Positions 41,301-49,347 are shown, counted from the stretch's first letter. The stretch: 64,000 nt of DNA from Citrobacter sp. wls619 (GCF_005281345.1 NZ_SZXJ01000098.1:186001-250000); one strand, 5' to 3'. Notes: generated by a model not told the origin, from the sequence alone. Program-made: numbers and translations.

Positions 41301-41491
41301 GCTGACGGCCCCTTGTTCATGTTTGCGCGGTTGATGATTTCACGGCGTAATTCGTTGTTCCGATCGATGCGTTTCTGAAGCTCTGCTGTCTCACTATCAA
41401 TCCGGGCTATTTCACTTCTTGCGTAAGGAGTCAGCCTGGTAGCACGCTCTACTGACGAGCGCTGATAGTTGTCGATATCGGTGCGGGTCAT
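41297..41491 (-). CDS. Small nin-region protein, coiled coil
   Basis: A 64-residue mostly helical protein (SEIARIDSETAELQKRIDRN near residues 26-45 is a short coiled coil). Stop and start overlaps with Q and the upstream gene show coupled translation. It sits where lambdoid phages carry ninH or ninZ-like genes, but its sequence does not match lambda NinH by eye. Function unknown. Confidence 0.62.
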   Translation of the reverse strand: MTRTDIDNYQRSSVERATRLTPYARSEIARIDSETAELQKRIDRNNELRREIINRANMNKGPSA

Positions 41492-41712
41492 GCGGCCTCC
41501 GCCATCAACTGGTCATGAGTCAGGTAAAGCCCCCAACAACTGAACAGCACATTTCCCCTCACCACTGCGATTTCTTCGTTATGCCAGCGGCAGAACCATC
41601 TGAGTGCCGATTCAACTTCATTCGCTATCTGATGAGGACCGTCGAGGTTAATTGGGTAAACCACATCATCAAAAACAGCCGCGGTGGTCATTGGGTATTG
41701 TATTTTGCTCAT
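41488..41712 (-). CDS. Small nin-region protein
   Basis: A 74-residue protein with Trp and Cys-rich middle (ALRWFCRWHNEEIAVV) and a C-terminal helix (YLTHDQLMAEAA). It overlaps ninG by 4 bp and the next gene by 4 bp. Position suggests a NinY-like accessory protein; no function is assigned. Confidence 0.62.
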   Translation of the reverse strand: MSKIQYPMTTAAVFDDVVYPINLDGPHQIANEVESALRWFCRWHNEEIAVVRGNVLFSCWGLYLTHDQLMAEAA

Positions 41713-42338
41713 GCTGCATGCTCCTGTTGACGGGCGCGACGCTTCTCAAGTTGTCGGGCTTTACGGGTGAAAATGGATTTAATGCGCTGCAGGTATGGGA
41801 TATCGAACCGGCGAGACTCGTTGTCAGACTCAAGACGCTCGACACGCACCAGACCAATGCGATCGACCAGGCGAATACGGTACTCAACGGCATTGCCGCT
41901 TAATTCTCTGTTGCATCGAGTGCAGGCTGAGTGGACGTTAAACACGTTGAATTTGAGGTGTGATGCAGCACCGCGGGAACGGTAGTGACTGGCATCGATA
42001 GCACTACCGGTCAGATAGTTGCTTTTACCAATGAGGGGATTCCCGCAGCTGACGCATTCCTTCCCTTCGTCACGGATCCGGATATACCGGTTAAAGGCAG
42101 ACTGAGCCTCTTTATCCCACTGTGACTTAGTCTTGAACGCAGCTTTTCTCACCTTCATCTCGCGGCGTTCCTGCTGCGCTTCCTGCTTACGTTTGCGCTC
42201 GGCTGCCAGTTTCTTCTTGGCTAACAGCAACTGACTGTACTCGAAGCCATGCTCAGGACAGCACCACCAGACGTTGTCGTAGGTGGCGGTGAATTTGGTT
42301 TTGCAGATTTTGCATCTGCGGCGGGTTGGTTTACGCAT
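41709..42338 (-). CDS. ninG: Recombination endonuclease NinG (Rap)
   Basis: A 209-residue protein from ATG 42338, preceded by GGGGTG and matching the lambda Rap N-terminus (MRKPTRRRCKICKTKF). It has the zinc-binding Cys pairs CKIC and WCCPEHG, then the HNH-like region ECVSCGN, DASHYRSRGA and CTRCNRELSGN. Rap resolves branched DNA (D-loops and Holliday junctions). The longer frame overlaps ninB further and adds an unrelated start. Confidence 0.92.
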   Translation of the reverse strand: MRKPTRRRCKICKTKFTATYDNVWWCCPEHGFEYSQLLLAKKKLAAERKRKQEAQQERREMKVRKAAFKTKSQWDKEAQSAFNRYIRIRDEGKECVSCGNPLIGKSNYLTGSAIDASHYRSRGAASHLKFNVFNVHSACTRCNRELSGNAVEYRIRLVDRIGLVRVERLESDNESRRFDIPYLQRIKSIFTRKARQLEKRRARQQEHAA

Positions 42339-42780
42339 TGCGATCACCCCACTGCTTAGCCCATTCAATTTCAATGCGGGACTTGTCGCTGAATTTGACG
42401 TTCTGCTGAGTGCCGAACCAGTAAATGGCCTCGATGACTTCTACCATCTGGCGTACAGTCATCTTGCTGGTACGTTGACCGAACATCACAATGCCGCCAT
42501 CCAGACCGGGAGCCATTCGTTGCTCCTGCTTTTTGGATTTGGCGACCATTGCGGTGATCAGATCTTTCCAGTCGTCTGAGTCGTATTTGTTGCCGAACCA
42601 GAGAACCTGATCGGAGAGGTCTTTCAAAAGCGGCCATAATTTGCTGTTTTGCTGAGCAGTACGCGTCATCTCTTTGATGTCGAGAATAAGAGGGCGCTTA
42701 GCGTCAACCGGCAACTCACGGATGTAGTTGATGGCGTTCTGCTTAACGGACTCGTTTACGAGGTGGAATTGTTGCTTCAT
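42331..42780 (-). CDS. ninB: Recombination mediator NinB (Orf)
   Basis: A 149-residue protein from ATG 42780 behind GGAGGTGG. It matches the NinB/Orf family: LDIKEMTRTAQQNSKLWPLL and MVEVIEAIYWFGTQQNVKFS. Orf replaces RecFOR in lambda recombination, loading recombinase onto SSB-coated DNA. ninC to ninF are absent, so ninB directly overlaps ninG by 8 bp. Confidence 0.93.
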   Translation of the reverse strand: MKQQFHLVNESVKQNAINYIRELPVDAKRPLILDIKEMTRTAQQNSKLWPLLKDLSDQVLWFGNKYDSDDWKDLITAMVAKSKKQEQRMAPGLDGGIVMFGQRTSKMTVRQMVEVIEAIYWFGTQQNVKFSDKSRIEIEWAKQWGDRNA

Positions 42781-42875
42781 ACGCCACCTCCGAGAGGTAA
42801 CGCAGAATGCAGAAAATCGCAGGTGCATTGCTGCATCTGTGACAGGCGGTTTGAAGTACTCTTTGTGTTTCGCAT
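42777..42875 (-). CDS. Possible 32-residue ORF upstream of ninB
   Basis: ATG 42875 opens a 32-codon frame whose TGA overlaps the ninB ATG (ATGA). It contains a CTC pair (QQCTCDF). The upstream ribosome site is weak (GGGAAATTAG). Position supports coupling; sequence gives no function. It may be only a leader. Confidence 0.35.
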   Translation of the reverse strand: MRNTKSTSNRLSQMQQCTCDFLHSALPLGGGV

Positions 42876-42980
42876 CTAATTTCCCAATCAGATGCAGAGG
42901 TCACAGCCGGGTGCTCAATCCGACTGCGACATAATTATAACATTAATTTTGAGAGTGGGTAATGTTGCTTGACGTTGCGT

Positions 42981-43280
42981 TTACTTCTTTCGCAGAGTTG
43001 CTGTCAACGTGCATTCACATTCAACAGTACCTAGCATTTGCGGACAGTGGTAAGTCCCATATCCTCCGCATTTTGGGCAATTGCTTGATGATTGCTTGAT
43101 TTCGTCGCCAGAAGCGTTGCCATCACTGTCCTGATTGTTTGACGGTTGCTTGATGAGTTGTTCGGAATTACCGAACGACTGAAGCGCGATGCGAGCTATC
43201 TCACGCACTTCATCACTGACACACATCATTGGGTCATTGGCGAATTGAGCTATGCGATCTCTGGTTAATTCGCTATTCAT
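42981..43280 (-). CDS. Phage protein with C-terminal zinc ribbon
   Basis: A 99-residue protein. Residues about 68-90 carry CPKCGGYGTYHCPQMLGTVE followed by CEC, likely one zinc-binding site. The N-terminus TRDRIAQFANDPMMCVSDEV is a short helical domain common in phage accessory proteins. A serine, asparagine-rich linker joins them. It overlaps the next upstream gene by 8 bp. Function unknown. Confidence 0.65.
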   Translation of the reverse strand: MNSELTRDRIAQFANDPMMCVSDEVREIARIALQSFGNSEQLIKQPSNNQDSDGNASGDEIKQSSSNCPKCGGYGTYHCPQMLGTVECECTLTATLRKK

Positions 43281-43656
43281 CGTCTTTTATCCCCTTGCGC
43301 CACTGAAAATTATTACGGAACTCCTGCAGCTCTAACATGGCTGACAGCGTCACGCCGTGGATAATAGTCTGTACCTGATGACCTTCCTTTGAGTGATATT
43401 CAAACGTGCTACGGCGAAACTCGATGAGTTCCTGCAGTGTTTCATCGTCCAACTTCTCGTCGGCTATGGTTGGATGAACTGGAGGATTATCAGCCTGCCG
43501 ACATTCCAGTACCTCATCAATCACCTTCACAGCATCAGCCATTGCGTAGCCGAGATTACCGCCGTCGCTTTGTGCTGATGCTTTGCTGAGTATTTCGCGT
43601 ATCTGGTGCAGGCGCTCGAGTGATACAGGACCGTTCGCCGGGTGGTTAGTTGTCAT
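43273..43656 (-). CDS. Hypothetical phage early protein
   Basis: A 127-residue protein. The N-terminus SLERLHQIREILSKA resembles the start of several Ead/DUF-type lambdoid accessory proteins, and the C-terminus holds FRNNFQWRKG. It is mostly helical without membrane segments. It overlaps neighbours by 4-8 bp in the early-right operon. Not identified. Confidence 0.6.
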   Translation of the reverse strand: MTTNHPANGPVSLERLHQIREILSKASAQSDGGNLGYAMADAVKVIDEVLECRQADNPPVHPTIADEKLDDETLQELIEFRRSTFEYHSKEGHQVQTIIHGVTLSAMLELQEFRNNFQWRKGIKDDE

Positions 43657-43883
43657 AATTTACCCCATGATTTTGGTTTTTTATGCCCAGGAGCCAGCGC
43701 ATGCATCTTGTTTCGGCTTAGTTTCCAGCCATAGCTACGTATTAGCGCGGCACATTCTGCGTAGGTCTCTCCGGCTGCGCTGGTCATTTCTTGACGACAC
43801 CAACGCCCAACGGGGTCAATATTGGTTACGCATTGTTCGCAGTCGCAATAGGCATCAATTGAGTATCCTGATGTAATTGCCAT
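43653..43883 (-). CDS. Hypothetical phage early protein, Cys-rich
   Basis: A 76-residue protein with CDCEQCV near residues 13-19 and a further Cys at about residues 29 and 44, which might bind metal. It is basic at the C-terminus (KKPKSWGKL). ATGA-type overlap couples it to the next gene. Not identified. Confidence 0.58.
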   Translation of the reverse strand: MAITSGYSIDAYCDCEQCVTNIDPVGRWCRQEMTSAAGETYAECAALIRSYGWKLSRNKMHALAPGHKKPKSWGKL

Positions 43884-43884
43884 C

Positions 43885-44346
43885 TCACTCCCCCTTCACG
43901 CCAATGCCAGCGGCGCTCTCAAGTAATTCGTCAGCGGCCTGAATTTCAGGATGTTCGTCATAATCAGGAAGATAGCGACGGGCTACAGCTGCAAGGCTGT
44001 TTAGCACCTTACGGTGTTCTGCTATGCGCTTCTCTGCTTCCCTGAATTTATCTGCCCAACGGTTACTGGCGGTGAAAGCCAGCTTCCTCTGGGATTCAAG
44101 TTCTTCAATTCGTGCCGACATTTCCGTGCACTCTTCAAAATTACTGATTGCCTTACATTCCCATTCGTCATGCTGTTCGCGGAGATAACCGTTTTGACGC
44201 TCTGCGGATTCCAGCTCATCCAGCAGCGCCAGAACGACATCAGGTGTTGCCTGGTCGTGAAAATTGTCATCGTCATACCCCCAGTCATCATTTGATTGGG
44301 CATGAATCGCCGATTCACGCAGCGCCTGTTTGTTGAGTGCTGTCAT
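43885..44346 (-). CDS. Ead/Ea22-like phage protein
   Basis: A 153-residue protein with a helical middle (LLDELESAERQNGYLREQHD) and a C-terminal segment PEIQAADELLESAAGIGVKG, patterns shared with Ead/Ea22-like proteins of lambdoid phages. These are variable and nonessential. It overlaps the upstream gene by 4 bp. Confidence 0.6.
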   Translation of the reverse strand: MTALNKQALRESAIHAQSNDDWGYDDDNFHDQATPDVVLALLDELESAERQNGYLREQHDEWECKAISNFEECTEMSARIEELESQRKLAFTASNRWADKFREAEKRIAEHRKVLNSLAAVARRYLPDYDEHPEIQAADELLESAAGIGVKGE

Positions 44347-44909
44347 TGGGCTGCCTCCTGGGTATCTGCGAGAACTAAGCGCCCATCACAAAGAGCCTTG
44401 ATGATTTCCTGATACTCCCAACCGAAATACATGCTTTCGACGTAAACTCGAAGCGGTGGGTAGTCGTGCTGTTTTCTTCTAATGAACGCCTCTGCTGCCT
44501 CTCTGGTAAGGTGCGCGTTTACGTGCTGCCATTCTTTTTTGAACCCGCTTACAGTATGATTTTCGAGATCTTCGAGAACAGACCACTGAGTATCTTCACT
44601 AAGATCTGTGAATGGCGTGTCGTATGTTTCCTCACATTCAGCATTGAGATCAGCCTGTTCATCATCGTCTAGGTCATACCAGTATTCTTGCGGGGAAAAC
44701 CAGACGCTATCTTCGAACGCTACGAAACGACCATCGCAATAATCGGTGTCCATACCGTAAATTGTGGACTCCTTCTGAACCATGAAAATTGGGTCGGCGG
44801 TGATATGGCGGCTAACACCTTCTCCGCGATGGTGATATTTCAGACGCTCAATAAAATCAGCGAAGGTTTCTGGCGTAAGTTTTGCGCCATCTGCGATTGA
44901 CTTGCTCAT
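44343..44909 (-). CDS. Hypothetical acidic phage protein
   Basis: A 188-residue acidic protein from ATG 44909, preceded by GGAGC. This ATG overlaps the upstream stop (ATGA); a longer frame lacks a site. Features include YWYDLDDDEQADLNAECEET and a C-terminal region with EYQEIIKALCDGRLVLA. No family is recognised. It might act as a DNA mimic because of its charge, which is speculation. Confidence 0.58.
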   Translation of the reverse strand: MSKSIADGAKLTPETFADFIERLKYHHRGEGVSRHITADPIFMVQKESTIYGMDTDYCDGRFVAFEDSVWFSPQEYWYDLDDDEQADLNAECEETYDTPFTDLSEDTQWSVLEDLENHTVSGFKKEWQHVNAHLTREAAEAFIRRKQHDYPPLRVYVESMYFGWEYQEIIKALCDGRLVLADTQEAAQ

Positions 44910-45460
44910 AGCGCGGCTCCTTTGCGAAGTTGGGCGGCGCGATTGCTGGCCTGCTGGAGAACCATCTTCCAACCAACAACCTCATGCATATCTTGTGAAC
45001 ACCGCTGATTGGAGAACTTGACCAACATTGTTTCAGCCACGCCAGCTAAGCTATCAAGTTCGCTGGCCCGCACTTCAGCCAGGAAAGCGTCTGTCGCAGG
45101 GGTTTCATCTGCAAACGTGTCGCAAATATTATGCAGGTATCCTTCATTGGTTGGCCTGATGCGATTCATCACTCCAGCAATGAAATATTCCCTGCATTCG
45201 CTGATGATTTTCTTTGCTTCTCCATTCTCCGCCGCCAGATCCCTGCACTTGCTCTCGGCGTTAGCGAGCTGTACTGCCATGTCTGTGAGCTTTTGTTGTG
45301 ATGATAATTCAGCGGCTTTCCATGCCTCATGAGCCATTCGAACGCCAAGACGGTAATATTCGTCACCATCAGGGCAGCGCTCAAAAAGAGTTTCATGGTC
45401 ATCTTCCGTGTGACCCCAATTTTCCAGATACCACGCTTCAAATTTTTCTCTGCTAGTCAT
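44906..45460 (-). CDS. Ea22-like phage protein
   Basis: A 184-residue protein opening MTSREKFEAWYLENWG, a start shared with the 89-residue gene at 45755. The middle is a coiled coil (DMAVQLANAESKCRDLAAEN), and the rest resembles Ead/Ea22-type accessory proteins. It overlaps the downstream gene by 4 bp. Function unknown. Confidence 0.62.
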   Translation of the reverse strand: MTSREKFEAWYLENWGHTEDDHETLFERCPDGDEYYRLGVRMAHEAWKAAELSSQQKLTDMAVQLANAESKCRDLAAENGEAKKIISECREYFIAGVMNRIRPTNEGYLHNICDTFADETPATDAFLAEVRASELDSLAGVAETMLVKFSNQRCSQDMHEVVGWKMVLQQASNRAAQLRKGAAL

Positions 45461-45473
45461 AATCCTACCCTCA

Positions 45474-45497
45474 TAAAAAAGGCCCGCATTGCGAGCC
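45474..45497 (-). terminator. Early-right operon terminator
   Basis: On the minus strand GGCTCGC-AAT-GCGGGCC precedes TTTTTT, between two small genes. N antitermination would be needed to pass it. Confidence 0.7.
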
Positions 45498-45499
45498 TG

Positions 45500-45679
45500 T
45501 TAATCGATTATTTGTGATTCGTACTTTCCGCAATGAGCGCATTGCATTCGTAAAATAAACTTAATTTTGTATGGCCCGGCGCTGGATGAGTATTTGTAAT
45601 AGTGCTTCTCTTGCTTCTCTTTTAGCTGCCATTGGTGCATACCGAAGAAGCATTTCCAGTTTCGTGTATCGTTCACCAT
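45500..45679 (-). CDS. 59-residue zinc-knuckle-like protein
   Basis: ATG 45679 follows GGAGGAA at short spacing and overlaps the previous ORF. The 59-residue product is basic with CAHC near residues 47-50 and a Cys near residue 10. It ends just before a terminator. No family is recognised; the layout supports real expression. Confidence 0.55.
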   Translation of the reverse strand: MVNDTRNWKCFFGMHQWQLKEKQEKHYYKYSSSAGPYKIKFILRMQCAHCGKYESQIID

Positions 45680-45753
45680 TTCCTCCGGGCATAAAAAAGG
45701 CCGACTATCACGGCCACGCTTGCAGATAGCTCTGCTATGTAAGGTTCAGTCAT
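45673..45753 (-). CDS. 26-residue membrane peptide
   Basis: ATG 45753 sits immediately after the stop of the 89-residue gene. The peptide has a short hydrophobic helix (SASVAVIVGLFYA) and a basic end (RRKW). Its stop overlaps the next ATG. It contains a terminator hairpin within its codons. Resembles small phage membrane peptides; function unknown. Confidence 0.45.
   Translation of the reverse strand: MTEPYIAELSASVAVIVGLFYARRKW
45693..45715 (-). terminator. Intrinsic terminator inside the 26-codon ORF
   Basis: GGCCG and CGGCC (45699-45715) flank a 7-nt loop, followed on the minus strand by TTTTTT. Confidence 0.65.
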
Positions 45754-45754
45754 G

Positions 45755-46024
45755 TCAGCAATCCTTCACCTTGATTCCGGCGTTGGTGATCGCCCTCTTA
45801 GCACTTTCAATTCCAGCGTTGTAGAAATCGTAATTGGTGGCATCCTTTTTGGTTGCGATGAATGGTTCGCTAAGGATTTCAACATCAACTGATGCTCGTG
45901 ATGCTGACCATGAAGCCCATAATTCTCTGGTTCTCCAGCTTTGATATGAATCACAACCAACCATTCTGGTAACTGAAATCAGCCGGTTTATACACCACGC
46001 TTCAAACTGCTCTCTGCTTGTCAT
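45755..46024 (-). CDS. Ea22-like small phage protein
   Basis: An 89-residue protein opening MTSREQFEAWCINR, paralogous at the N-terminus to the gene ending at 44906. The C-terminus (DFYNAGIESAKRAITNAGIK) resembles phage accessory proteins with a repeated start module. It overlaps the next upstream gene by 4 bp. Function unknown. Confidence 0.58.
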   Translation of the reverse strand: MTSREQFEAWCINRLISVTRMVGCDSYQSWRTRELWASWSASRASVDVEILSEPFIATKKDATNYDFYNAGIESAKRAITNAGIKVKDC

Positions 46025-46317
46025 GCTCGCTTCACTCCGAATGTCTTAACCAGTGCCGACTCCATGCGACCTACACAAGCGCGGATACGGGCTATCTCTG
46101 TCTCTGGAAACATGCTGGATGCCATCTGCTCAAGTGCGCCTTTAAGTGGCTTGCTCTCAACCTTTTCGATGCGTTCCAGAGCAAATGCCTTGAGTGACTG
46201 GATGCTGCGACCGTCTACGCGAGCACATGCGCGGCATAGTTCAGCGTGGAGGATGGTTTCAGGGAATTCCGGGTACTCAGCTTCGATAATTTCCCGGGTG
46301 TTACGTGCTTCTTTCAT
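46021..46317 (-). CDS. Hypothetical phage protein after helicase
   Basis: A 98-residue helical protein from ATG 46317, preceded by GGTG; an ATG at 46347 would overlap the helicase gene by 25 bp. It has CRACARVDGRSIQSLKAFAL, which could be a DNA-contacting helix pair. Not identified. Confidence 0.6.
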   Translation of the reverse strand: MKEARNTREIIEAEYPEFPETILHAELCRACARVDGRSIQSLKAFALERIEKVESKPLKGALEQMASSMFPETEIARIRACVGRMESALVKTFGVKRA

Positions 46318-46322
46318 GTTTG

Positions 46323-48200
46323 TCACCTTACGTTGTTGCTTGCCCATACCTCGTCATATTCCGACTGCGGCATATTGGCGATGTAGCTAAATGGAGATGC
46401 GGTTTCGGTTGGTAAAAACTGGTGTGATGCAGGGTCGAGATACAGCGGAATTCCACCTTCCCATCCCTCGCCATTACGCTGCTTTTCAAGCATCAAAACT
46501 GAAGCAGGTGCAGCTAACGCTTTACGTTCCTTGTCATCCAGTTCTTCACCCTGCTGATCTTTCTGAATTGCCTTCTCACGAAGTTTGTTTCTCCAGATGA
46601 TGAACAGGTTATCGGTTAGGTCGGTTATCGACCCTGACCCCTTAACGTCCATCTTCCCTGTAGGCTTCTCCTCGCTATCACCTTTGCGACTGTGAGTAAC
46701 GAGTAGGACGTGGGTATTGGTTTTGTTTTTGAAGTCACACAGAGCGTCTACGAAGGCTTTCTGTCCGTTGTAGTCATCATCCCCTATTCCGCACTTCATC
46801 AGGCTGTCGATAATGAACAACTCAATGCCGTATCGCTTCCATGCGTAGGTGAAGATTTCGATCAGCCGATCAGCCTTTGCGGTTCCCGTCAGGCCGAATA
46901 GCCATAGCCGGTCGTCGTAAAATTTGAAGGCAGATTCAATTTCAAGTTGCGGGGGAAGTTTCAGGCAAGTTGATTGCCTGGTAAGGCGTTTAAGTAAAAT
47001 GCCGGGCTTAATCTCCAGCGAGGCGATGCAGGTCTTAACCCCCTGACGCATGGCTTCCAGAGCTATATGACCAACTACTTCAGTCTTTCCATGCCCGTTA
47101 ACGCCGTTAACCAGTGACAACTCAGCCTGGCGGAAGGCGAAATTGTGATTCAGGCATTCCCACGGGCTGTAAAACAGGCTTTGCTCTTTTCCGTAGAAGG
47201 CGTTGATAGTGTCCTGATAAAACTCTCTGGCACTGTAAAGTTCCTCCGGGTCAAAAAATGATGCCCGTTCAAGATATCCAACGATGTCGTCTGAAGAGAT
47301 TCCAGCCATCAGACATTCATTGATATCTTTGTGAGGCAGTTTTACCAGCCGGCAGCGGTGTTCACCGAGACGAGTTGCAATCTCTCTGGCGGCAGCCTGG
47401 CCTACTTCGTCGCTGTCCATGCTGATCCAGATTTCGTCGAACCGGTCGAGGTTGTGATACTCGAACTCTATCCACTGCTGTTTTGCCCCCTTCCCCCCGC
47501 CGAACGGAACGGAAAGCGCAGGGAAGCCGTACTGGTAGTAACTCATGCAGTCGATTTCACCTTCACATAGGATGACGATCCGCATGTTCTTCGGTATAGC
47601 CTGCCAGCCATAAAGACACGGCTCACAATCACCCTCAGCCATGATGACCTTCTTCCCGTCAGGCCGTTCGGTGCTGATGCGCTTAACCTGCAACAACTCA
47701 CCATCACGTTTGTAGGGAAATGCTAGTGCTTCCAGTTCACGCTCTCCATTCCAGACCTTAGCCGAAGCAACTTCGTACAGCTTCGCCGTCTCTGCGGAGA
47801 TCCCTCGAGTGGCTAGATATTCGATGTGCTTTTCGGTTTTGGTGAGGTAACGGGCTACTTTCTTGCGGTCTGGTCGGGAAAATTTCTTTTGCTGCTTTGC
47901 TGAAAAGTGGTGATCGTCGTCCTTGATGCCCAAAAACTCTTTTGCTTCTGTCATCGCCTGGTGCAATCCACAATCCCTGACAGCTACCCACAAATCCAGC
48001 AGATCACCAGCGGTTCCTTCTGCAAAATCAGACCATACTTTCTTCCCTGCTAGGTTAACCTTGAGGCTCTTCCCTGACTCTCCGTTGATACTTCCTGCCA
48101 CCCACTCGTGACTTTCTCGCTTGCCGTTTGGCAAAAGGTACTTCGCTACCCTTTCGACCTGATTCCATAACTGGTCGCTGAGTTCACTTGGCGTCATCAT
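46323..48200 (-). CDS. Replicative primase-helicase (Toprim plus DnaB-like)
   Basis: A 625-residue T7 gp4-like protein. The N-terminal primase-type region leads to a Toprim domain: LCEGEIDCMSYYQYG (Glu213/215) and ISMDSDEVGQA (Asp262, Asp264). The C-terminal RecA-like helicase has Walker A GVNGHGKT (366-373) and Walker B LFIIDS (Asp465). No CHC2 zinc finger is visible, so primer synthesis may be lost. P22-like phages carry a DnaB-like gp12 here. It works with the O-like origin protein next to it. A second in-frame ATG follows directly. Confidence 0.9.
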   Translation of the reverse strand: MMTPSELSDQLWNQVERVAKYLLPNGKRESHEWVAGSINGESGKSLKVNLAGKKVWSDFAEGTAGDLLDLWVAVRDCGLHQAMTEAKEFLGIKDDDHHFSAKQQKKFSRPDRKKVARYLTKTEKHIEYLATRGISAETAKLYEVASAKVWNGERELEALAFPYKRDGELLQVKRISTERPDGKKVIMAEGDCEPCLYGWQAIPKNMRIVILCEGEIDCMSYYQYGFPALSVPFGGGKGAKQQWIEFEYHNLDRFDEIWISMDSDEVGQAAAREIATRLGEHRCRLVKLPHKDINECLMAGISSDDIVGYLERASFFDPEELYSAREFYQDTINAFYGKEQSLFYSPWECLNHNFAFRQAELSLVNGVNGHGKTEVVGHIALEAMRQGVKTCIASLEIKPGILLKRLTRQSTCLKLPPQLEIESAFKFYDDRLWLFGLTGTAKADRLIEIFTYAWKRYGIELFIIDSLMKCGIGDDDYNGQKAFVDALCDFKNKTNTHVLLVTHSRKGDSEEKPTGKMDVKGSGSITDLTDNLFIIWRNKLREKAIQKDQQGEELDDKERKALAAPASVLMLEKQRNGEGWEGGIPLYLDPASHQFLPTETASPFSYIANMPQSEYDEVWASNNVR

Positions 48201-48304
48201 GATGCCCTCAAATCAAACTTGTTGAACCAGTACCGGACAAAACCATCACTCAGCAAGCCGTGGTTATAACCGGCGATCAGCAATGCCTTGAGTCGTGATT
48301 TCAT
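48197..48304 (-). CDS. 35-residue ORF coupled to helicase
   Basis: ATG 48304 follows AGGTG and opens a basic 35-residue peptide (starts MKSRLKALLIAGYNHGLLSD). Its TGA overlaps the helicase ATG pair. Position between O and helicase is often filled with such ORFs. It might serve mainly to couple translation. Confidence 0.5.
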   Translation of the reverse strand: MKSRLKALLIAGYNHGLLSDGFVRYWFNKFDLRAS

Positions 48305-48311
48305 CGTCACC

Positions 48312-49175
48312 TCAGTAGTAAACGTATCCGCTCTTACTGACGGTCACGGTCGGTTTCTGTCCGGAGGAATCAGGACCTGCTAATGGCTTCTCGTCCTCCC
48401 ACCGCTTGCCGTTCAGGTAGGTGGTCGGGTGAAGCTTATCGAAGCCGAACTGTTTGCCAATTCGGGAAGAGATATCACCTGCAAGGAACATGGCGAATTG
48501 CTCAGGGGTGCCACCTTTAGCGCGACGCCACTCCTGGTACTGAGTTCTGAATGCAGACTTAGCGTTTTTCTTCCCTGTCTTGTGCATTCCTGCAAGCCAG
48601 AAAATCGACTCGAATGCTTCGTCAGTTGCCTGGTGTTTGTTTGTAGGCTGAAGTGATTTTTCTTCATCCGCTCGAACTTGTTCGGGCAGAGTGTTTTTAC
48701 TTTCTTTCTTTTCTTTTGTAATAGTTTCTTTTGTGTGTCCCTGTTTTGGTGACATGGCTATCACCGTTTTGGTGACATTTTTTGTCACCAATGTAGTGAC
48801 ATTATCACCAGAGTAGTGACATCCTTCGATTTCCCATTCTGTGATGTTCTTGTTTGGCCCGATTTGACTACCTTCACGAATGATTACCTTCATTGCAATA
48901 AGCTCATTCTTGGCCTTGTTGACCTTCTGTCTTGGCAGCCTGGTAAGTTGAGCTAACTGGCTGTCAGATATGCGATCCAGCTTCTTACCAAAGCCGTATG
49001 TTTTACGGCAAATAGCATGAGCTACCTTGCTCTGATTCTTCGTTAAATCTGCGCCGATAAGCTCGTCATACAGGGCATTTGCAAGACGGGTGTATCCATC
49101 TTCAAGTTCTGCCACGCGACGCTCCACGACCGCTAGAGACGGTCTTATTGGTGTTACTGTTGCAGGGCTACTCAT
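48312..49175 (-). CDS. Origin-binding replication protein, O-like
   Basis: A 287-residue lambda O-type protein. The N-terminal domain GYTRLANALYDELIGADLTK and SQLAQLTRLPRQKVNKAKNE is the origin-binding winged helix. The middle (about residues 118-150) is encoded by repeated DNA and is low complexity in Thr, Val and Lys. The C-terminus has FAMFLAGDISSRIGKQFGFD and should recruit the helicase. The start overlaps an upstream small ORF. Confidence 0.86.
   Translation of the reverse strand: MSSPATVTPIRPSLAVVERRVAELEDGYTRLANALYDELIGADLTKNQSKVAHAICRKTYGFGKKLDRISDSQLAQLTRLPRQKVNKAKNELIAMKVIIREGSQIGPNKNITEWEIEGCHYSGDNVTTLVTKNVTKTVIAMSPKQGHTKETITKEKKESKNTLPEQVRADEEKSLQPTNKHQATDEAFESIFWLAGMHKTGKKNAKSAFRTQYQEWRRAKGGTPEQFAMFLAGDISSRIGKQFGFDKLHPTTYLNGKRWEDEKPLAGPDSSGQKPTVTVSKSGYVYY
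48693..48822. other. Candidate replication origin: iterons and AT-rich tract
   Basis: GTGACAT occurs at 48749, 48772, 48796 and 48816, spaced 20-24 bp, with inverted TGTCACC (48783) and ATCACC copies at 48760 and 48804. Immediately downstream in O's direction, 48693-48738 is a pyrimidine/AT-rich tract (plus strand reads TTTTTACTTTCTTTCTTTTC). This equals the lambda ori plan inside O. Confidence 0.72.
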
Positions 49176-49314
49176 GACCGTTCTCCTTCCGCTTTAGTTC
49201 TTCGATGATGGCTCTCAGCTTTGTACCGACAGCCGGGTTACAGGATTTGATGAACCGGTCACGAGCAATATTTTTATGTACTGCCGCCTGGTAAAAACGA
49301 GTTTTCTTAGGCAT
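49168..49314 (-). CDS. 48-residue basic phage protein upstream of O
   Basis: ATG 49314 follows AGGAG at good spacing. The 48-residue basic protein (starts MPKKTRFYQAAVHKNIARDR) ends with TAG overlapping the O start (ATGAGTAG). It is absent from lambda but common in HK620/P22-like phages at this place. Function unknown. Confidence 0.65.
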   Translation of the reverse strand: MPKKTRFYQAAVHKNIARDRFIKSCNPAVGTKLRAIIEELKRKENGHE

Positions 49315-49347
49315 AATTACTCCTGTGAATTGATCCAGTTATTCGAC

